64,000 nt of DNA from Toxorhynchites rutilus septentrionalis (Eukaryota > Arthropoda > Insecta > Diptera > Culicidae), in NCBI RefSeq assembly GCF_029784135.1, contig NC_073745.1:166743649-166807648 (forward strand), given 5' to 3'. Each line of letters begins with the position of its first letter. Position 1 is the stretch's first letter. Shown here one piece after another: positions 28,487 through 41,236 of the stretch. The notes beneath the pieces are model-generated. The model was not told where the DNA came from and ran no database searches. It saw only the letters and a list, made by a program, of their open reading frames with translations. Both the position numbers and the translations under genes were made by a program.

Positions 28487-31400
28487 ATGAATATGAAAAC
28501 GGACGAACAACGTACACCACTTGCTACACATTTACACAACAGCAACACTACCATGAAACATGACTCAAGACCACCCTCTAACATAATGCCAGATATCAAC
28601 AATGAACTAGACACTCGGTTAGAAGACGTGGAACATGGAGTATCCTTTCCACATTCAGTAAAGGAAGCAACGATTGAAATAATCCGGCAAGTTAACACCC
28701 AGTCCGTTCATCACCAATCTTCCAACTCGGTCGCACCTACATTGCAGTTAAAACCTCCACCATTTACAACAATACTCGATTCCGAATCATACGATTATAT
28801 CCGAAAACAAACCAGCGTTCCATCATCCAGCAGGTCATCCGAACCTATATCATATCAATCGCCAATCGCGAAGCCTTCCACGTCGACCCTGACCAGGGAA
28901 GTTCCGCATTTTCACGATGAGCCCCCGGCGGCAGTCGGCGTGGACAGCTCGCATCTCCGGGCAAGTATCCCTACACATAGTTTTTCTAAAAAGCAGTCAA
29001 ACCCCAAACACGTCCCCTCCTATTCAGGTCCTGACAAATCCCCAATAGGAACAGCTCGATAAAACTACCAGCGATCGTCTTCACAGTCCTCGAACGATTC
29101 ATCTGTCTCCAGCAACAAGCAATGTAATGCTACACCCTCATTTGCAATCCAGTGGAACATATGTGGCCTTCGTTCACACCAAAGTGAGCTGCAGATCCTA
29201 ATCGCAAAGTACCAGCCTGATGTTATATGCTTACAAGAAACGAATTTCGATTATCCCAGGAAGAGTTCATGGCAGGCAAGGTGCAGGTATAGCCATCAAG
29301 AGGGGAATACCCTTTCAGCAGATCCAAATACAAACCAATATCCAAGCTGTTGCGATACAGCTTTGCGCCCCACTCAAGATGTCAGTGGTATCAGTTTACC
29401 TACCACCTAAGGACAAAGATAGTGCAAGACTGCTATGTGAATTACTAGACGAACTACCAAAACCTATAATACTCTTGGGTGATCTGAACGCACATCACAT
29501 AGCCTGGGGCAGTAGAATTTGCCCAGCAGCCTCCAAAGCCAGACAAAGAGGTGAAATTTTTTTAGAATTAGCGGTGCAACATGATATGCTAGTGCTCAAC
29601 GACGGTTCCCACACTCGAATAAATCCAGCCACCGGAGTTTCACAGGCTCTTGACGTCTCTATCTGCTCAACATCGATAGCATCCAAATTCAACTGGAAGA
29701 CATTACCGGACTGTTCTGATAGCGATCACCTACACATTCTTATTGACGCTCCTAGAGTCTCAAACGAACAGAGTCATCGACCTAGATGGATTTACGACAA
29801 AGCTAACTGGAATCTATACGAAAATCTCACTAACATATCTCTGCGTCCTGGAGACACACTGACGGTCGAAGAATTCACAAGAAGGATAATTGCAGCGGCA
29901 GAAGCTAGTATTCCGAAAACTGCTGGAAAGGTCGGACCGAAAACTGTTGTATGGTGGAATCTAGATGTTAAAACAGCAATAAAGGAAAGACGTAAGCGAC
30001 TTCGCATTCTTCGCCGGCTGAGCCCAGACGACTCACGAAAAATCACAGCACTAAAGCAATTCCAAGAAGCGCGATCAACATGTCGTAAAATCATTCGAGA
30101 AGTGAAGAGAAAAAGTTGGGAAGATTTCGTTGAAAGTATCAATCCAAATAGCTGCGCCAGCCAGGTCTGGAGCAACATAAACAAATTGCTTGGTAAAAGA
30201 AGAAATAATACAATAACTCTGAACCTTCCAACGGGCATGACCAACGACGGCCAAACGGTAGCTAACGCCCTAGCAGATGATTTCCAAAGTAAGTCATCCG
30301 ATGCCAACTACCCAGAAAAATTCCAAAAGAAGCACAAAGCAGACCTCCGCACGTTCACTAAATCTCAGCGTCCAAACCTGCACAAACTCTATAATGCGGA
30401 CTTCTCGATGGAGGAACTGTTATGGGCTCTTGACCGTAGAGGAGGCTCATCAACCGGAGCTGATAATATTAGCTATGTGCTTTTACAACGAATATCATTT
30501 TCTGCAAAAGTTGCCATGTTAGAGCTCTTCAACAGAGTATGGGACGGTGGCTCGTTTACGGAGCAGTGGAAGCTAGATACAGTAATACCCATTCCCAAGC
30601 CTGAAGCGGACCGAAGTAAAACAGATGGCTACCGACCGATAACGCTCCTGAGCTGTTTTGGCAAACTTTTCGAAAGATTGGTGAATCGTCGTTTTATCAC
30701 TGAGCTCGAATCTACAAGAAAGCTTGATTCACGTCAACACGCTTTCCGTGCGGGCAAAGGAGTCGACACCCACTTAGCAAATCTAGAATCTCTCATTACT
30801 CTCGAAAACGATGAACACGTAGAAATTATATCTCTCGACATCTCGAAAGCATACGATACGACGTGGAGACCCGGAATTCTCCGTACACTGGTAGATTGGA
30901 AAATCTCCGGGCGTTTATTGAACATTCTTTCGAGCTTTCTTTCTGATAGACACTTTCAAGTAGCTGCTAACGGATGCATTTCAAGCCTCAGAAAAGCAGA
31001 GAATGGTGTGCCACAAGGATCCATCTTATCTGTTACCCTATTCTTGGTAGCCATGCAACCTATCTTCAAGAAAATACCCCCTGAAGTCAATATTCTTTTA
31101 TACGCCGACGATGTGATCCTTATAGTCAAAGACAAAAATCACAGTGCAATACGGAAGCATCTAAGAAAGGGTGTTAAAGCCGCCACCGATTGGGCATTGA
31201 GCGTCGGTTTTGCCATCGCTCCAACCAAATCCAAGCTGTTACATGCCTGTTTCCAACAGCACCGAAAACGAGGACGAGCCATTAAAATAAACGACGCGCC
31301 AATACCACGAGTAAGAAAAATAAAAATTCTCGGAATCCTTGTCGACGCAAAGCCCAACTTCAAACAACACCTAAACTCTATCAAGAATAGTTGCAGTAGA

Positions 31401-31790
31401 AGAATACAAATCCTGCGAATCCTAGGTCGCCGATTGAAAAGAAGTAGTCGATCTACTCTGTTAAAAGTCGGCTCAGCGTTGATCATCTCCAAGCTGTTTT
31501 TCGGATTAGGACTCACTAGTCTTAACGTAGATGATATTGAACGAATTCTTGGACCAACATACAACGAGGTAGTGCGCCAATCCTCTGGTGTATTTATAAC
31601 CAGCCCAATCAGCTCTATCATGGCTGAGGCGGGATGCCTTCCGTTTCGACTAGCACTAACTCAACGCCTGTCGCAACTGGCAGTGCGCCTCCTAGAAAAC
31701 AATCCGGAAGCAATCGACTATCCGGTGGTTGAACGATCAACAATCTACAGGATTTATATTTCCGAAGGTAAGCTGCATCCAACGAGCTAG
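28487..31790 (+). pseudogene. ORF2 of second I-clade LINE, endonuclease and RT part
   Basis: A 191-residue Ser/Pro/His-rich extension opens at 28487 and stops at 29062. The same frame then reads AIQWNICGLRSHQSELQI and VICLQETNF, the start of the endonuclease. A frameshift and small deletion near 29225-29280 move coding to the frame starting at 29220 (GAGIAIKRG, GDLNAHH, SDHLHIL). RT motifs follow: FRAGKGVDTH, SLDISKAYD, NGVPQGSILS, LLYADDVIL. This frame ends at 31790. The stop at 29062 and the frameshift make it dead. Confidence 0.87.
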
Positions 31791-31844
31791 TGATAGACCA
31801 TGGCATGCTCCACCACAGAAAATCGATAACTAACTAAGAAACGC

Positions 31845-32691
31845 TATCAAAGCTGGCACAATAAAAAACATCGTTCTGCCACAGTTTCAAGAGTTTATCG
31901 CGAATCGTTATAACTCTTTCACTCACGTTTTCACTGACGGCTCTAAAGACGGAAACTCCACTGGTGCTGGAGTGGCTATAGGTAGGGAAAATTATAGCTA
32001 CTGTTTACCAAGTATCTGCAGCGTTTTCTCCGCGGAAGCATTCGCCTTGAACGTTGGTTTGTCAAAAACGGGTGAGGAACAAAACACACTGACAGATTCT
32101 GCTAGTTGCCTCGATGCTTTACATGGTGGGCGATCGAAACACCCATGGATCCAATCTGTTGAAAAACTGATCGGAAACCGAAATGTCCAATTCAGCTGGA
32201 TTCCAGGGCATTCTGGTATTCCGGGAAAAGAACAAGCAGATCACTTAGCCAAACAAGGATTAACAGAAGCTCAACTTGACATCCCAATACCAGCCCAAGA
32301 TGTCACACATGCTATCAAAAGCAACATCTGGCAGGCGTGGGAACTGGAATGGAACCGAAGCCGAGTACAACTCAGGCAAATCAAAAACACACCTGGAAAA
32401 TACCCGGATCGCACGTGCGCTTCCGATCAGCGTATCTTATCACGAATACGAATAGGGCATACTCGTCTCACTCACTTCCATCTGCTAAAACACAACCCTC
32501 CACCGATTTGTACATGTTGTGGAATACGACTAACAGTGCAACACATTCTAATCGATTGCAGAGCATTCGCCCAAACACGCAGTGCTTGCGGGATCAACGG
32601 AACTTTAGCTGATATCCTAGCGTACAATCCACAGAAAGAAGAATTAGTTATTAAATTCCTCAAAGACAGCAACTTTTATAACGAAATTTAA
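31845..32691 (+). pseudogene. ORF2 of second I-clade LINE, RNase H and C-terminal knuckle
   Basis: Frame shifted from the preceding part by lesions between 31790 and 31845. It reads HVFTDGSKDGN, CSVFSAEAFAL, LTDSASCLDAL, FSWIPGHSGIPGKEQADHLA (RNase H), and CTCCGIRLTVQHILIDC (knuckle), ending at 32691 in NEI, a C-terminus comparable with the MI end of the 18S-inserted element. Confidence 0.88.
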
Positions 32692-32795
32692 CCGAAAACA
32701 ATGTTAAGTCACGTTATGTAATTATCTTTCAAAGCGACACGAATGCCATAGTAATGGTAAAGTGTCTTTAATAAACAAAAAAAAACAAAAAAATT

Positions 32796-33065
32796 GGTTC
32801 TGAGGATTCCGGCGTTTTGCCTTGGAGCGCTGTTGCTTCATTGCGCTGTTGTGGGATTCGAAGAGACAGACGATGGTCCCTCATAAAGCTAGAAGCCCAA
32901 TCTCTTCCTGCCAGTTTTGCAACTTGGTTGAATTCGTGCTGGAGGTTGTTGACTTCCGCAAAATCAAACGCCAGGCGCCGTAAATCTTTGAGAGTCATAT
33001 TATAGAAAGCTTTTTCCAGTGCCCTGCAGTGGTCCGCCAGAACCTCAGACTGCTCACTCGTAAAA
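32796..33065 (-). pseudogene. pogo/Tc5-type transposase N-terminal fragment
   Basis: On the minus strand: ALEKAFYNMTLKDLRRLAFD, FAEVNNLQHEFN, AKLAGRDWASSFMRDH and LSLRIPQ. This is the CENP-B-type DNA-binding region of pogo/Tc5 transposases (the LAGKDWxxxFMxRH, LSLRKPE pattern). It is joined abruptly to the LINE 3' end, so the catalytic part is missing here. Confidence 0.75.
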
Positions 33066-33154
33066 TCAGTTTCAGATAAGTTTGCTTCTTATGGGTCCCG
33101 TTAAAAATTTAGTTGAAAACATTTTATAATTTTTTTTTGACTGCAAAACGCTGG

Positions 33155-33560
33155 TGCGAACTTTTGCCCCACAGTCACTGCGCACTTTTGCCCCACAAGC
33201 AATTTTTGAACTAAATGAATTTTTTTAAAAAAGCTCTTGAACTATTTCACAAAAACGAATTCTCACTATCATCTACTATAGAATGAAGGTTTCTTCGACA
33301 GTGTAGCTTCGAATTTTCCAGTTATTTTAGGTAAGTAAATTGCCATACCCAAAATTGGAAAAAATAGATCAACACATCGCAAAACTCTTTTTACCTCATA
33401 ACTTTTTGCCACTTTCATGAAATGTATCTTGTTTATATGTGTGAGCTGTTGGTGTGATAATGTATCAAACGAATGCACTATTGTCGAATGTTTATGCTCG
33501 TTTGCTTCAAAAAGGCCAAAGCGCACTTTTGCCCCGTGCGCACCTTTGCCCCGCACTACT
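33155..33560 (-). repeat. Subterminal repeats of the pogo-type element
   Basis: acttttgccccac occurs at 33159 and 33185 and acttttgccccgtgcgcacctttgccccgc at 33524. In transposase orientation these are direct repeats of ggggcaaaagtgcgc ahead of the coding region, a common arrangement for transposase binding sites. Confidence 0.55.
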
Positions 33561-33764
33561 CTAGAGCCAATTCAAAAATCAATCTAGATATATCCATCCA
33601 TTATATTGTTTGATAGTATTGGTAGCCAGGAGGATATCCATTCCCGTAAACAACTGATGTGTGCGTTGTGCGCATTTTTCACGCACTCCTTAGGCAAAGA
33701 CTTTGGTCCACTAATTGGACAACCCAGAGAACATTTTAAGCCAGAATTCTGTTTCAGAAATATT
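33561..33764. other. No recognised feature
   Basis: Short unique stretch of about 200 bases without terminal repeats or coding signal. Confidence 0.4.
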
Positions 33765-33893
33765 CAACTTCAGTCCTATTGAGTTGAAATTTTGCATAGG
33801 ATGTTTTTTCGAGGTGGTGAACATTTTGTATGGGGTAACTTTTTGAAATTTTAATGTAGATTTTCTCATACATTCATTGGTACCCTAAGGAGC
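33765..33893 (-). mobile_element. MITE family B, copy 3 (one end only)
   Basis: gaaattttgcataggatgttttttcgaggtggtgaac and cattggtaccctaa are the complement of the left end of the complete copy at 50324-50898. Confidence 0.75.
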
Positions 33894-34040
33894 ATTCTAG
33901 AAATCAAAAGAAAGTTATTTGATAAGTTTACTTGGATTCGTTATTGAGTTGGCTAGCAAAAAATAGTGTTGGTCTAAAAAAGATTTGAAAAAAGTAGAAA
34001 GTAACCGATTTTTTATTTCTTCCCGATATTTTTGTTCACT

Positions 34041-34256
34041 AGTACTCCCGTGGTCGAGCGGTTAGCATCCCATACTATCATGCCGGGGGTTCGGGTTCGA
34101 TTCCCGTTCTGGCCGGGAGATTTTTCGTCAAAGAAATTTCTTCCGATTTGCACTGTGGTCACGCGTATACTAGAGCTTGCCACCTCAGAATACATTCAAG
34201 TCGTTTTATTCGGCATAGAAATCTCAACCAAGTACTACTAATAAAAATGATGCAAG
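34041..34256 (+). mobile_element. tRNA-derived SINE family 2, copy 2
   Basis: gtggtcgagcggttagcatc (A-box) and ggttcgggttcgattcccg (B-box) are followed by agatttttcgtcaaagaaatttcttccg and a body shared with other copies. The 3' end is diverged. Confidence 0.85.
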
Positions 34257-35090
34257 TGTAAAAAAAATTATGCAAGTTCACTGGAACGTAAGTGCCATCC
34301 AAGAAGAAAATTTTCGTTCACTACAACTACACACATCCAGAAAAAAAATGTTCGTAAAATTCGTTCGTATAAAACTAGAAAGTTGAAGTTTCAAAATCTG
34401 GTATATCCCATATTCATGTGTAGATTTTTCATTTTTTAATTATTTTTACGGCATTCAAAAAATTATCTTAAAATCTCGACTCCGTACTCTGTTTCTCTAA
34501 TTCGTTTTGCCGAGTTGAAGCAACATGAGGACCATACGATCTTCTGACCGGATCTAGCTCTGTGCTACTATTCATAGGATGTCTTGGATTGGTACGAAGC
34601 CAACGGGGTTACCTTCATAAACGGAGCAATCGTTCAAAAAGCCAACTCAGATGGCTAGAAAATCCTAGCTTAGCGGTTTTTAAAACGTAATCCGAATCTG
34701 TCATTCCAGATGCCGAAGCTATTTAAGACATAAAAAGGGAAACATTGTAAGGCCCTTCTAGATGATTAGTCAAGCCTTTTTGTTGTTTTGCCTATTTGAA
34801 GACCTCCAAAACCTGTTCAGTACATCAACTTGAATTTCGAATAATAACTAATAACTTTTCAGTCAGTGTCTATCTTTCCCTTCAAGTATCCGTCTTTCCC
34901 GACTCTTTCTTATTTTTCACATCAATTTAGCGAAATTTCTACCTTAGAAATAATTTAAACAATTTGATTGATATTATGAACAGAGAAATGGAATATCGAG
35001 TCGTGGTAAGGTAGCAAAATATTTTTTTGCGAAATTCAAGAAAAAAATCAACTTTTACTAAAGGTGTCCGTCTTTATCACCCTTCCTCTT
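34257..35090. other. No recognised feature
   Basis: AT-rich sequence. gtctatctttcccttcaagtatccgtctttcccg (34865) and gtgtccgtctttatcaccc (35065) hint at a decayed repeat, but I cannot assign one. Confidence 0.4.
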
Positions 35091-35097
35091 ATATTCA

Positions 35098-35850
35098 AGA
35101 GCCGCTTTGTCGTACCTTGGATTTGACACCTTCTAGCAAACAGTAGCCTTCTTGCACTTCCTGGACGCTGCTGACCAATTATTCCTGAGGTGTGACATGT
35201 TCCGAAACATTATACCACCCTTCTTGAATATGTCATTGGAAATTGTTCAGTAACGTTCGATTGGTCGCATTTAGGGACAATCTGGTGGGTTGATGTCTTT
35301 TTCGACGTAGATGATGTTATTTTCTACAAACCACCGGAAAGTAGATTCGTAGTAATGAGACATTGCCAATTCTGGCCACAATAGAGGAGGTAGATCATGC
35401 TTTCTATACAATGGAAGCAAACTCTTCCTAAAGCATTCGTCTAAATAAATTCGAGAATTTATGGCCCTTTTGTGGGAAAACTAGATGATCCGTAATCGGT
35501 ACACTCCCCAAAAGATTTAGTGCAGGACTGAGACCCATTCATATATTTCCATCAAAATACAGTGGTTGGGATTATCCAGAATACGTTCAAAAAGCCTTCA
35601 AGCCCTTGCTTTAGCACGATGTTGCTGTTCCGGAGCTTGTTTGGGTAGTTTCTGCTTCTTGTAGGTTTTCGAATCATGTCTCTTCTTAATCCGCTGGATC
35701 ATTCTGATGATGGTATCAAATTTCATGGTCATGTCACGAATAAAGGTAGATCGGTACATTCTGGTCCAATTGAGTGACACTAGAATCGAGTTTACGTCCA
35801 CTTCTTTGCAGATCCTTCAGGGAACACTAATTGCCAAACATTTCATTTGA
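35098..35850 (-). pseudogene. ITmD37E-type (IS630/mariner) transposase, decayed
   Basis: Minus strand: QNVPIYL-like start, MKFDTIIRMIQRIKKRHDSK, YKKQKLPKQAPEQQHRAKAR, then RIYLDECFRKSLLPLYRK, DLPPLLWPELAMSHYYEST, FRWFVENNIIYVEKDINPPD, and RPIERY. The order and the WPELAMSHY...INPPDCP..RPIE pattern match mosquito DD37E mariner-like transposases. Multiple stops and frameshifts. Terminal repeats were not found. Confidence 0.75.
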
Positions 35851-36180
35851 GCGTTTCACACTCCCGGGACGCATTTTGGCGCTTTTCGTGATTTGCTTTT
35901 ATGTCATACCCTTGAGATTACTCATAACACAAATCAAATAATATGTTTTAAGTTATGAGAAAACGCAAATTACTTCGAAAAAAAAATTAAATAGAGAAAA
36001 AAAATGTTTGCGTATACTATCGTGTGTGTCGTCGAATAATCGAGAAAAGTCCAAATTAAAGAAAAAGGACCATATGTGTAGGGAATGGTAATGAAGGAAA
36101 CTATATTGACATTTTAACATCGCATTGAATAAATGTAATATGGTTGTTTGATTGCACATTGACAACACAATATTTCATTT
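35851..36180. other. No recognised feature
   Basis: AT-rich, possibly the remaining flank of the decayed mariner. Confidence 0.35.
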
Positions 36181-36403
36181 ACAGGGTGTTCAATAAGTTC
36201 GAATACAACTTTTGATCGTTGTGTAGGTGCACACCATGTGCATTCTGAGTATTGATCTTGGTGTCAGCTTTAGCTCCCAGCTAATATGTCATAAAGGTTC
36301 TCAATAAACTTTGCCTGAATAAAAATTGACGCAGAAATGATCTTGTATTTTCATTTTTTAACACATTTTCAAAGTTTATTCGAACTTATTGAACATCCTT
36401 TAG
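36181..36403. mobile_element. Small mariner-type MITE, 223 bp
   Basis: Left end agggtgttcaataagttcgaata and right end tattcgaacttattgaacatcctt are inverted repeats of about 22 bp with two mismatches. Adjacent TA on both sides fits a mariner-type duplication. No coding sequence. Confidence 0.82.
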
Positions 36404-36733
36404 ATTAAGTGTACTACTGTTTTATTCTCACTCCCATTGTAAAGAGTTCGAAGATATATTTGTGGGACGTTTCATGAGAAGTAGTGAAACCAGCGGCAAT
36501 ATCCTTTCCCCACCAATTTTACCACCAATGCCAAAGATAGTTAGCTCAGAGACAAGTCTTCGCAGAAGCTCCCTCGCTGTTAATACAATTACGTAGGGCT
36601 AAAAATCTGGATTTTGAACCCCTATGTCTTATACACAGTAAGTTACCCAACTTTGACCCTCTCCCTCCCCCTTCTCGCGTTACGTAATTTGTATACAACG
36701 CCTTATTTGTCTGATCCAACCATCAGTTTTCGG
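36404..36733. other. No recognised feature
   Basis: No gene or repeat recognised. Confidence 0.4.
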
Positions 36734-37397
36734 TATAGGGGTAGTGGGGGCAAATTGGTCATGGGGGGCAAAGTGGTCACCTGCTTGTTTGGTAGTATAA
36801 CTATTGACTATATATGCCGTATTGATAGTCACCTTATGTTTGAAGAATCCAACGACTTTTGAGTCACCCTGTATTTAAGTAGAGCTGTCGCATGTCAAAA
36901 TACAAATAAAAACAGAAATTACTCTCTCGATAGCCATTCGGCCGTAGTTCTGTGCGCATGGTATCTAAGGAATTTTTCATGAAATTATATGTTTATATGT
37001 TTCTTACTACGCCTTTGTATGCAAGAGAAAATTTAAATTGAGACTCTAGGTGAATAGGCCAATCTTATTTCATGCATGTACCTACTATAACAAATATGAT
37101 TTGAACAAATTTGGACGAAAAACACGCATAAACCTATCACATTTAGCTTGATATCGGCGGGTGACCACTTTGCCCCCACTAAGTGACCACTTTACCTCCA
37201 AGCAAAAACAACGTTCGATTTTCACCTTTTTTTCTAATGATGGAAAGTGTACTATTTTGAATTTTTATAGTAAAATCCGTTTGTTATCTTGAAGAACAAT
37301 GAGTTGAACTGTAATATTCTTCGAGAAACGGGAATTAAATCAGAATGTGGGCGCTAAAAATGGGCATATTCCTTAGGATGCCCCCACTTCCCCTAAC
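36734..37397. mobile_element. Inverted-repeat element with GGGGGCA termini, about 660 bp
   Basis: Left end taggggtagtgggggca and the complement of the right end (tgcccccacttcccct, 37379) match with one difference. tggtcacc/ggtgacca motifs next to gcccccac recur internally (36765-36780 and 37150-37195). No coding sequence is recognised. TA next to each end suggests a mariner-type origin. Confidence 0.68.
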
Positions 37398-40264
37398 CTC
37401 TTGCACGCGTTCTTGCATGTTTCTCTCTCATCGCATTCTATGATGGACGCCAGGTCCTTCTAGAATTGATCAGCGTCTCACAGGTCCATCATCTCCACAA
37501 GCAATCCAGATGTTCGAGGAATTCTTCAACGCTCCTGAAATATTAGTCTGCTTTGCTACATGTTGCTAAATTTCACGAAACCGGTTCCCCGGATGCACTC
37601 TTAAAGTTTTCCTTATATGACAGGTGTTTTACGGAAGCTGCACATGTTTCGTTTAGATGTTGGTTTCTTTAGACCATGATATTCGAAGTTTGGAATGCAA
37701 ATATTAAGAACATGAAGCATTTGATGCAGCCGTTGGGGCCTGAGTCCCATGGTATATTTGAAAAGAGTGCTTTGCTCGAGTTTTTTTTGACGGTCCATAG
37801 AGAACAAGATAGCAAATGTCGGGTGTTTTCTTCACTGAGTGTTGTTTTGTTCTTGGGTGTTTCCTGGACGTAATTGTAATTGTTGATACCAGAGATCGCG
37901 TACACTACTTCAGGACTATCCGTGAATTGATGTGGAACTGGACCCTTGTGCGGGGATTTGAACGAATTGGTCAGCTATGATAAGTTCAAACAGCATCCAC
38001 GAGTTTGTCATGAAGAGTCTGCCGAACCATTGGCCACCACCTCCATTCAGAGCAATTTCTTCGTGCAGCAGTCGAATCAAACCATCCTTCTGATCACTTC
38101 CGCTGGGAGACATCTCTCTTGCAAATGATCGTGGAATCAATCCCATCCCCCATTTATTAATCAGCATTTGCAAGGCTAGAGGAGAATGAATTTTGCAGGT
38201 TAACCCCTTGCCGTGAGTGAGTCGTTTCGATACTCTGCTGAGTGTGTGTACTTACGATCGTAGTAATCCCGCATCATCACACGCCTGAAGTATGTATCCA
38301 ATTCACATCGATAGACGACGAGTGAGGTTCGATGTTGCTATTTTATCATCAGCATCTATTCAGTTTCAACCAGAATTTGAACAGCTCTTCATCTCTCATT
38401 TTATCTGACTCCTGCGAAAAATATTATTGGGGAACCAGAGAAGGCAACCGAAAGAACTCCTTCAATTTCCAGTATCGTTAGACGAATTAAGAAATTTATA
38501 AAAATCGGCCATATGATATTTGACTCATTGTGTTTCGAAGTGTTTCTAAAAAAAGATATTTTACGCTTTGTTTATCCCGGGTCCGAACGTGAACTATTGA
38601 TTCGAGATCCGTATTTTTTTAAACAAAACATTAAAGATCTTCACCGAGTCGTCTTAATAGTTTCCTACAGTAATCTTCCCTTTTTAATTTTTTTTATTCA
38701 TTAATCATGGAGAAATTGTTTTTTTTTATAATTCGTTTATTTTTATAGGTTCATTTACATAAATTTTAAGGAGCCGAATTGTTAACTATATTTCAATAAT
38801 CATATATAAACAGTTTTCTTAACTCTATGGTAAGTAAAGTACAAAACTGATTACTCGCGGTCGACTCGACTCGAGTTTTTCAGGATGTAAGGAGTGTAAC
38901 AGTGTTGTTGATCACACTCAATCTTTAATCTATTCGTATATCTATAGTGTATTTACATTTCAACTTATTCTACTGTTTATAGCAAGGGAACCATTTAAAA
39001 AATGTTGTTGAACGTTGTTTATAAAAAATAAACATAGAAATTGATTGAGCGGCAAAACATAACAAAACAATTGAGAATAAATTATTAATAATTGACATGT
39101 AGAAAAGGGGTCCAAAAGAGTGTTACTACAAGCATTTGCTAGTAAATTCATCGAACGTTGGTGAGTCTATATACGCAGAATACCCCTTGGAATGAACGCA
39201 TGCGCATAAATATCACCATTTTTATCATCATTTCGATACGAAGTCAGTAATAAAGTAAATTTTAAGGGTACAGACAAAAGGGAATAATATTAAGTAAGTG
39301 TTTTACAGAAATTTCAGTTTATTCTGTTCTTATAATATATGTGCGACAACTCGTGAAAAGTTGTCAATTTTCTTTAATAGTTAATATGAATGTTGTGTTT
39401 AAGTCGTCTATGCTTCGTATATACTATCGTTATTTTTATAGAAGCTATAAATGTGAAGTGTTGCTTTGGTTTTTGATTCTCAGTTGATGAATTATATCAA
39501 ACGGTTCATACTTCTATACTTCGGATTTTCGTGGCCACAACAATTTTTGACAATGGAATGGTACAGAATCAAGGAAGCTGGCTGAAGCGATTATGTCAGT
39601 ATAAATTGGTGCTAAACACATTAAATAAAAAGAAAATAAAAAAAATATGTATGTATACATAGAAACAGGCGTAGTGTTGGTTGACTTTTGTCGCCAATAG
39701 TTGTGTAAACGATGCCAATTTGAAGGACCTCGTACTTTTCACCAAAAAAATAAGTTTCTGACATTTCTAATAGAAAATCTAAATTGGTCGAAAATTTCGG
39801 TATGTTTTTTTTTTGCTTCCGATCAATACAGTAAACGAACAGGGAAATTTGTGTATCGTACAGGGTAAGAGTATAGAGACGTTTAATAATAGTGTTTCGT
39901 GCACGTTTCTTGTGTTAACTACTAGAGGTAGAAACTATCATTTTAGTTCGGCCATAGAACAATCATGCAAATAAATCACGAGACAAACTGTTGCGCATTG
40001 AATGTGTTATGCTGGAAATCACATGTATATGTCACTACAACATTTCCTTAGAACAAATTGTCTGGTCTTGGTAAACAGCCATCTATCACAGGCGACCAGA
40101 GTAAGACAGTGTAAAATTGAAGTTTTCATTTTGTATTTATATCATCGTCGTCATTTGGTACTGTTTTTTTTCATTCTTTTATTTATCACGAGAATAGTTG
40201 CCGTGATGTATAGCAATGATTCACGATTTTAATCTTTCGTTCCTTCTCTCATCCCAATTTTTAG
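37398..40264. other. Long region without recognised genes
   Basis: About 2.9 kb of AT-rich sequence. Minus-strand frames around 37916-38173 (with GGGGQWFGRLFMTNSW) and 37600-37900 exist but have no motif that I recognise and are broken by stops. 38730-40250 is especially AT-rich with no terminal repeats seen. Confidence 0.45.
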
Positions 40265-40334
40265 CCTATCAAGCTGGCTCACCAGTTTTGGTTTTCGTTC
40301 CCTCCGCCGGGAACATCTGGTGGAAGTTCTTCAA
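40265..40334 (+). other. Candidate host exon, 70 bp
   Basis: A 70-bp block of higher GC in very AT-rich sequence is bounded by cccaatttttag and gtaagt, good splice signals. All three frames are open, one reading KLAHQFWFSFPPPGTSGGSS. The protein is not identified. It may be a chance match. Confidence 0.3.
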
Positions 40335-40849
40335 GTAAGTTGGTTCGGCAATTTATTTTCGTTATTGATGCATCCATTACCCCTCCTCTATCCCACAATA
40401 TAAGTATATTTTTATAACAGATACTTCATTTTTATAACATTTGAAAGTAATGATGTATTATTGCACCCGTTGAATAGCGATAACAACCAACGAGTCAACG
40501 ATGTAGTATGTCAAGGCTTTCCGCGTTAACAGTTATTTTAAAAATAAATACGTGTAACAAGTATATAAAATGTATATTAATCAAGTAAAGTAAAGGTCTA
40601 GTCGAGAAAGTAAAACTCTGATGAAACTTCATATTTTATATTGTACGTACAGTTTCTACCATGCGCAACGTCGACGGGTTACTCACAAACCTTTGGTAAA
40701 TTTAGCGGATATAAGATTGTCGTGATATTATGACACTATCATTTTGATCATTATATTAAACCAAAATGTCGGTGTTTCATGATAGTAGAATAATTAAAAT
40801 ATAAATTTACTAACTGTACCCTGCCACGCTTTGCTGTAGCACATAGTGG
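40335..40849. other. No recognised feature
   Basis: AT-rich sequence, possibly intronic if the preceding block is an exon. Confidence 0.35.
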
Positions 40850-41236
40850 TTACATGGTTGAGTTGATTTCTTTTCAATTTTTCATGTCGTAACAACTATC
40901 CAAGAAGAGTAGGTTGTTCTGTATATTGTATTATACTTCGAGCTTAATCGGTTCCGAACTTTTCGAGTATTTAACGCGTATACAAACGTTTGTATATATA
41001 TAAACACAATTTCAGTTCACGATTTTGTCAAATACTTGGAAAGAAGATGTTTCCTTCACATAGAACCCATATTTAATACGGAATGGTCGATTTTCATTAG
41101 AAGCTTAATCTCAGAAACGCACTATCGCCATATAAAAAATTATTTTTCTCCAATTTTCTCAATTTTTTGAGCTCAATCGTTTCCACACTTTTCGAGTTTT
41201 TGACGCGTACACAAACGAACACAACATTTTTATATA

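Larger units (their letters stand above)
27037..32795 (+). mobile_element. Second I-clade LINE, decayed full-length copy
   Basis: ORF1 with three zinc knuckles, ORF2 with endonuclease, RT, RNase H and C-terminal knuckle, and a 3' end rich in A (aataaacaaaaaaaaacaaaaaaa, 32770). Domain order equals that of 475-6122 but sequences differ throughout, so it is a different family of the same clade. ORF1 is intact and ORF2 has several lesions. No clear target duplication was found. Confidence 0.88.

Noticed and set aside
34060..34120. Functional tRNA gene
   Set aside because: The A- and B-boxes belong to a SINE family with five copies in the window; no cloverleaf with a proper acceptor stem is present.
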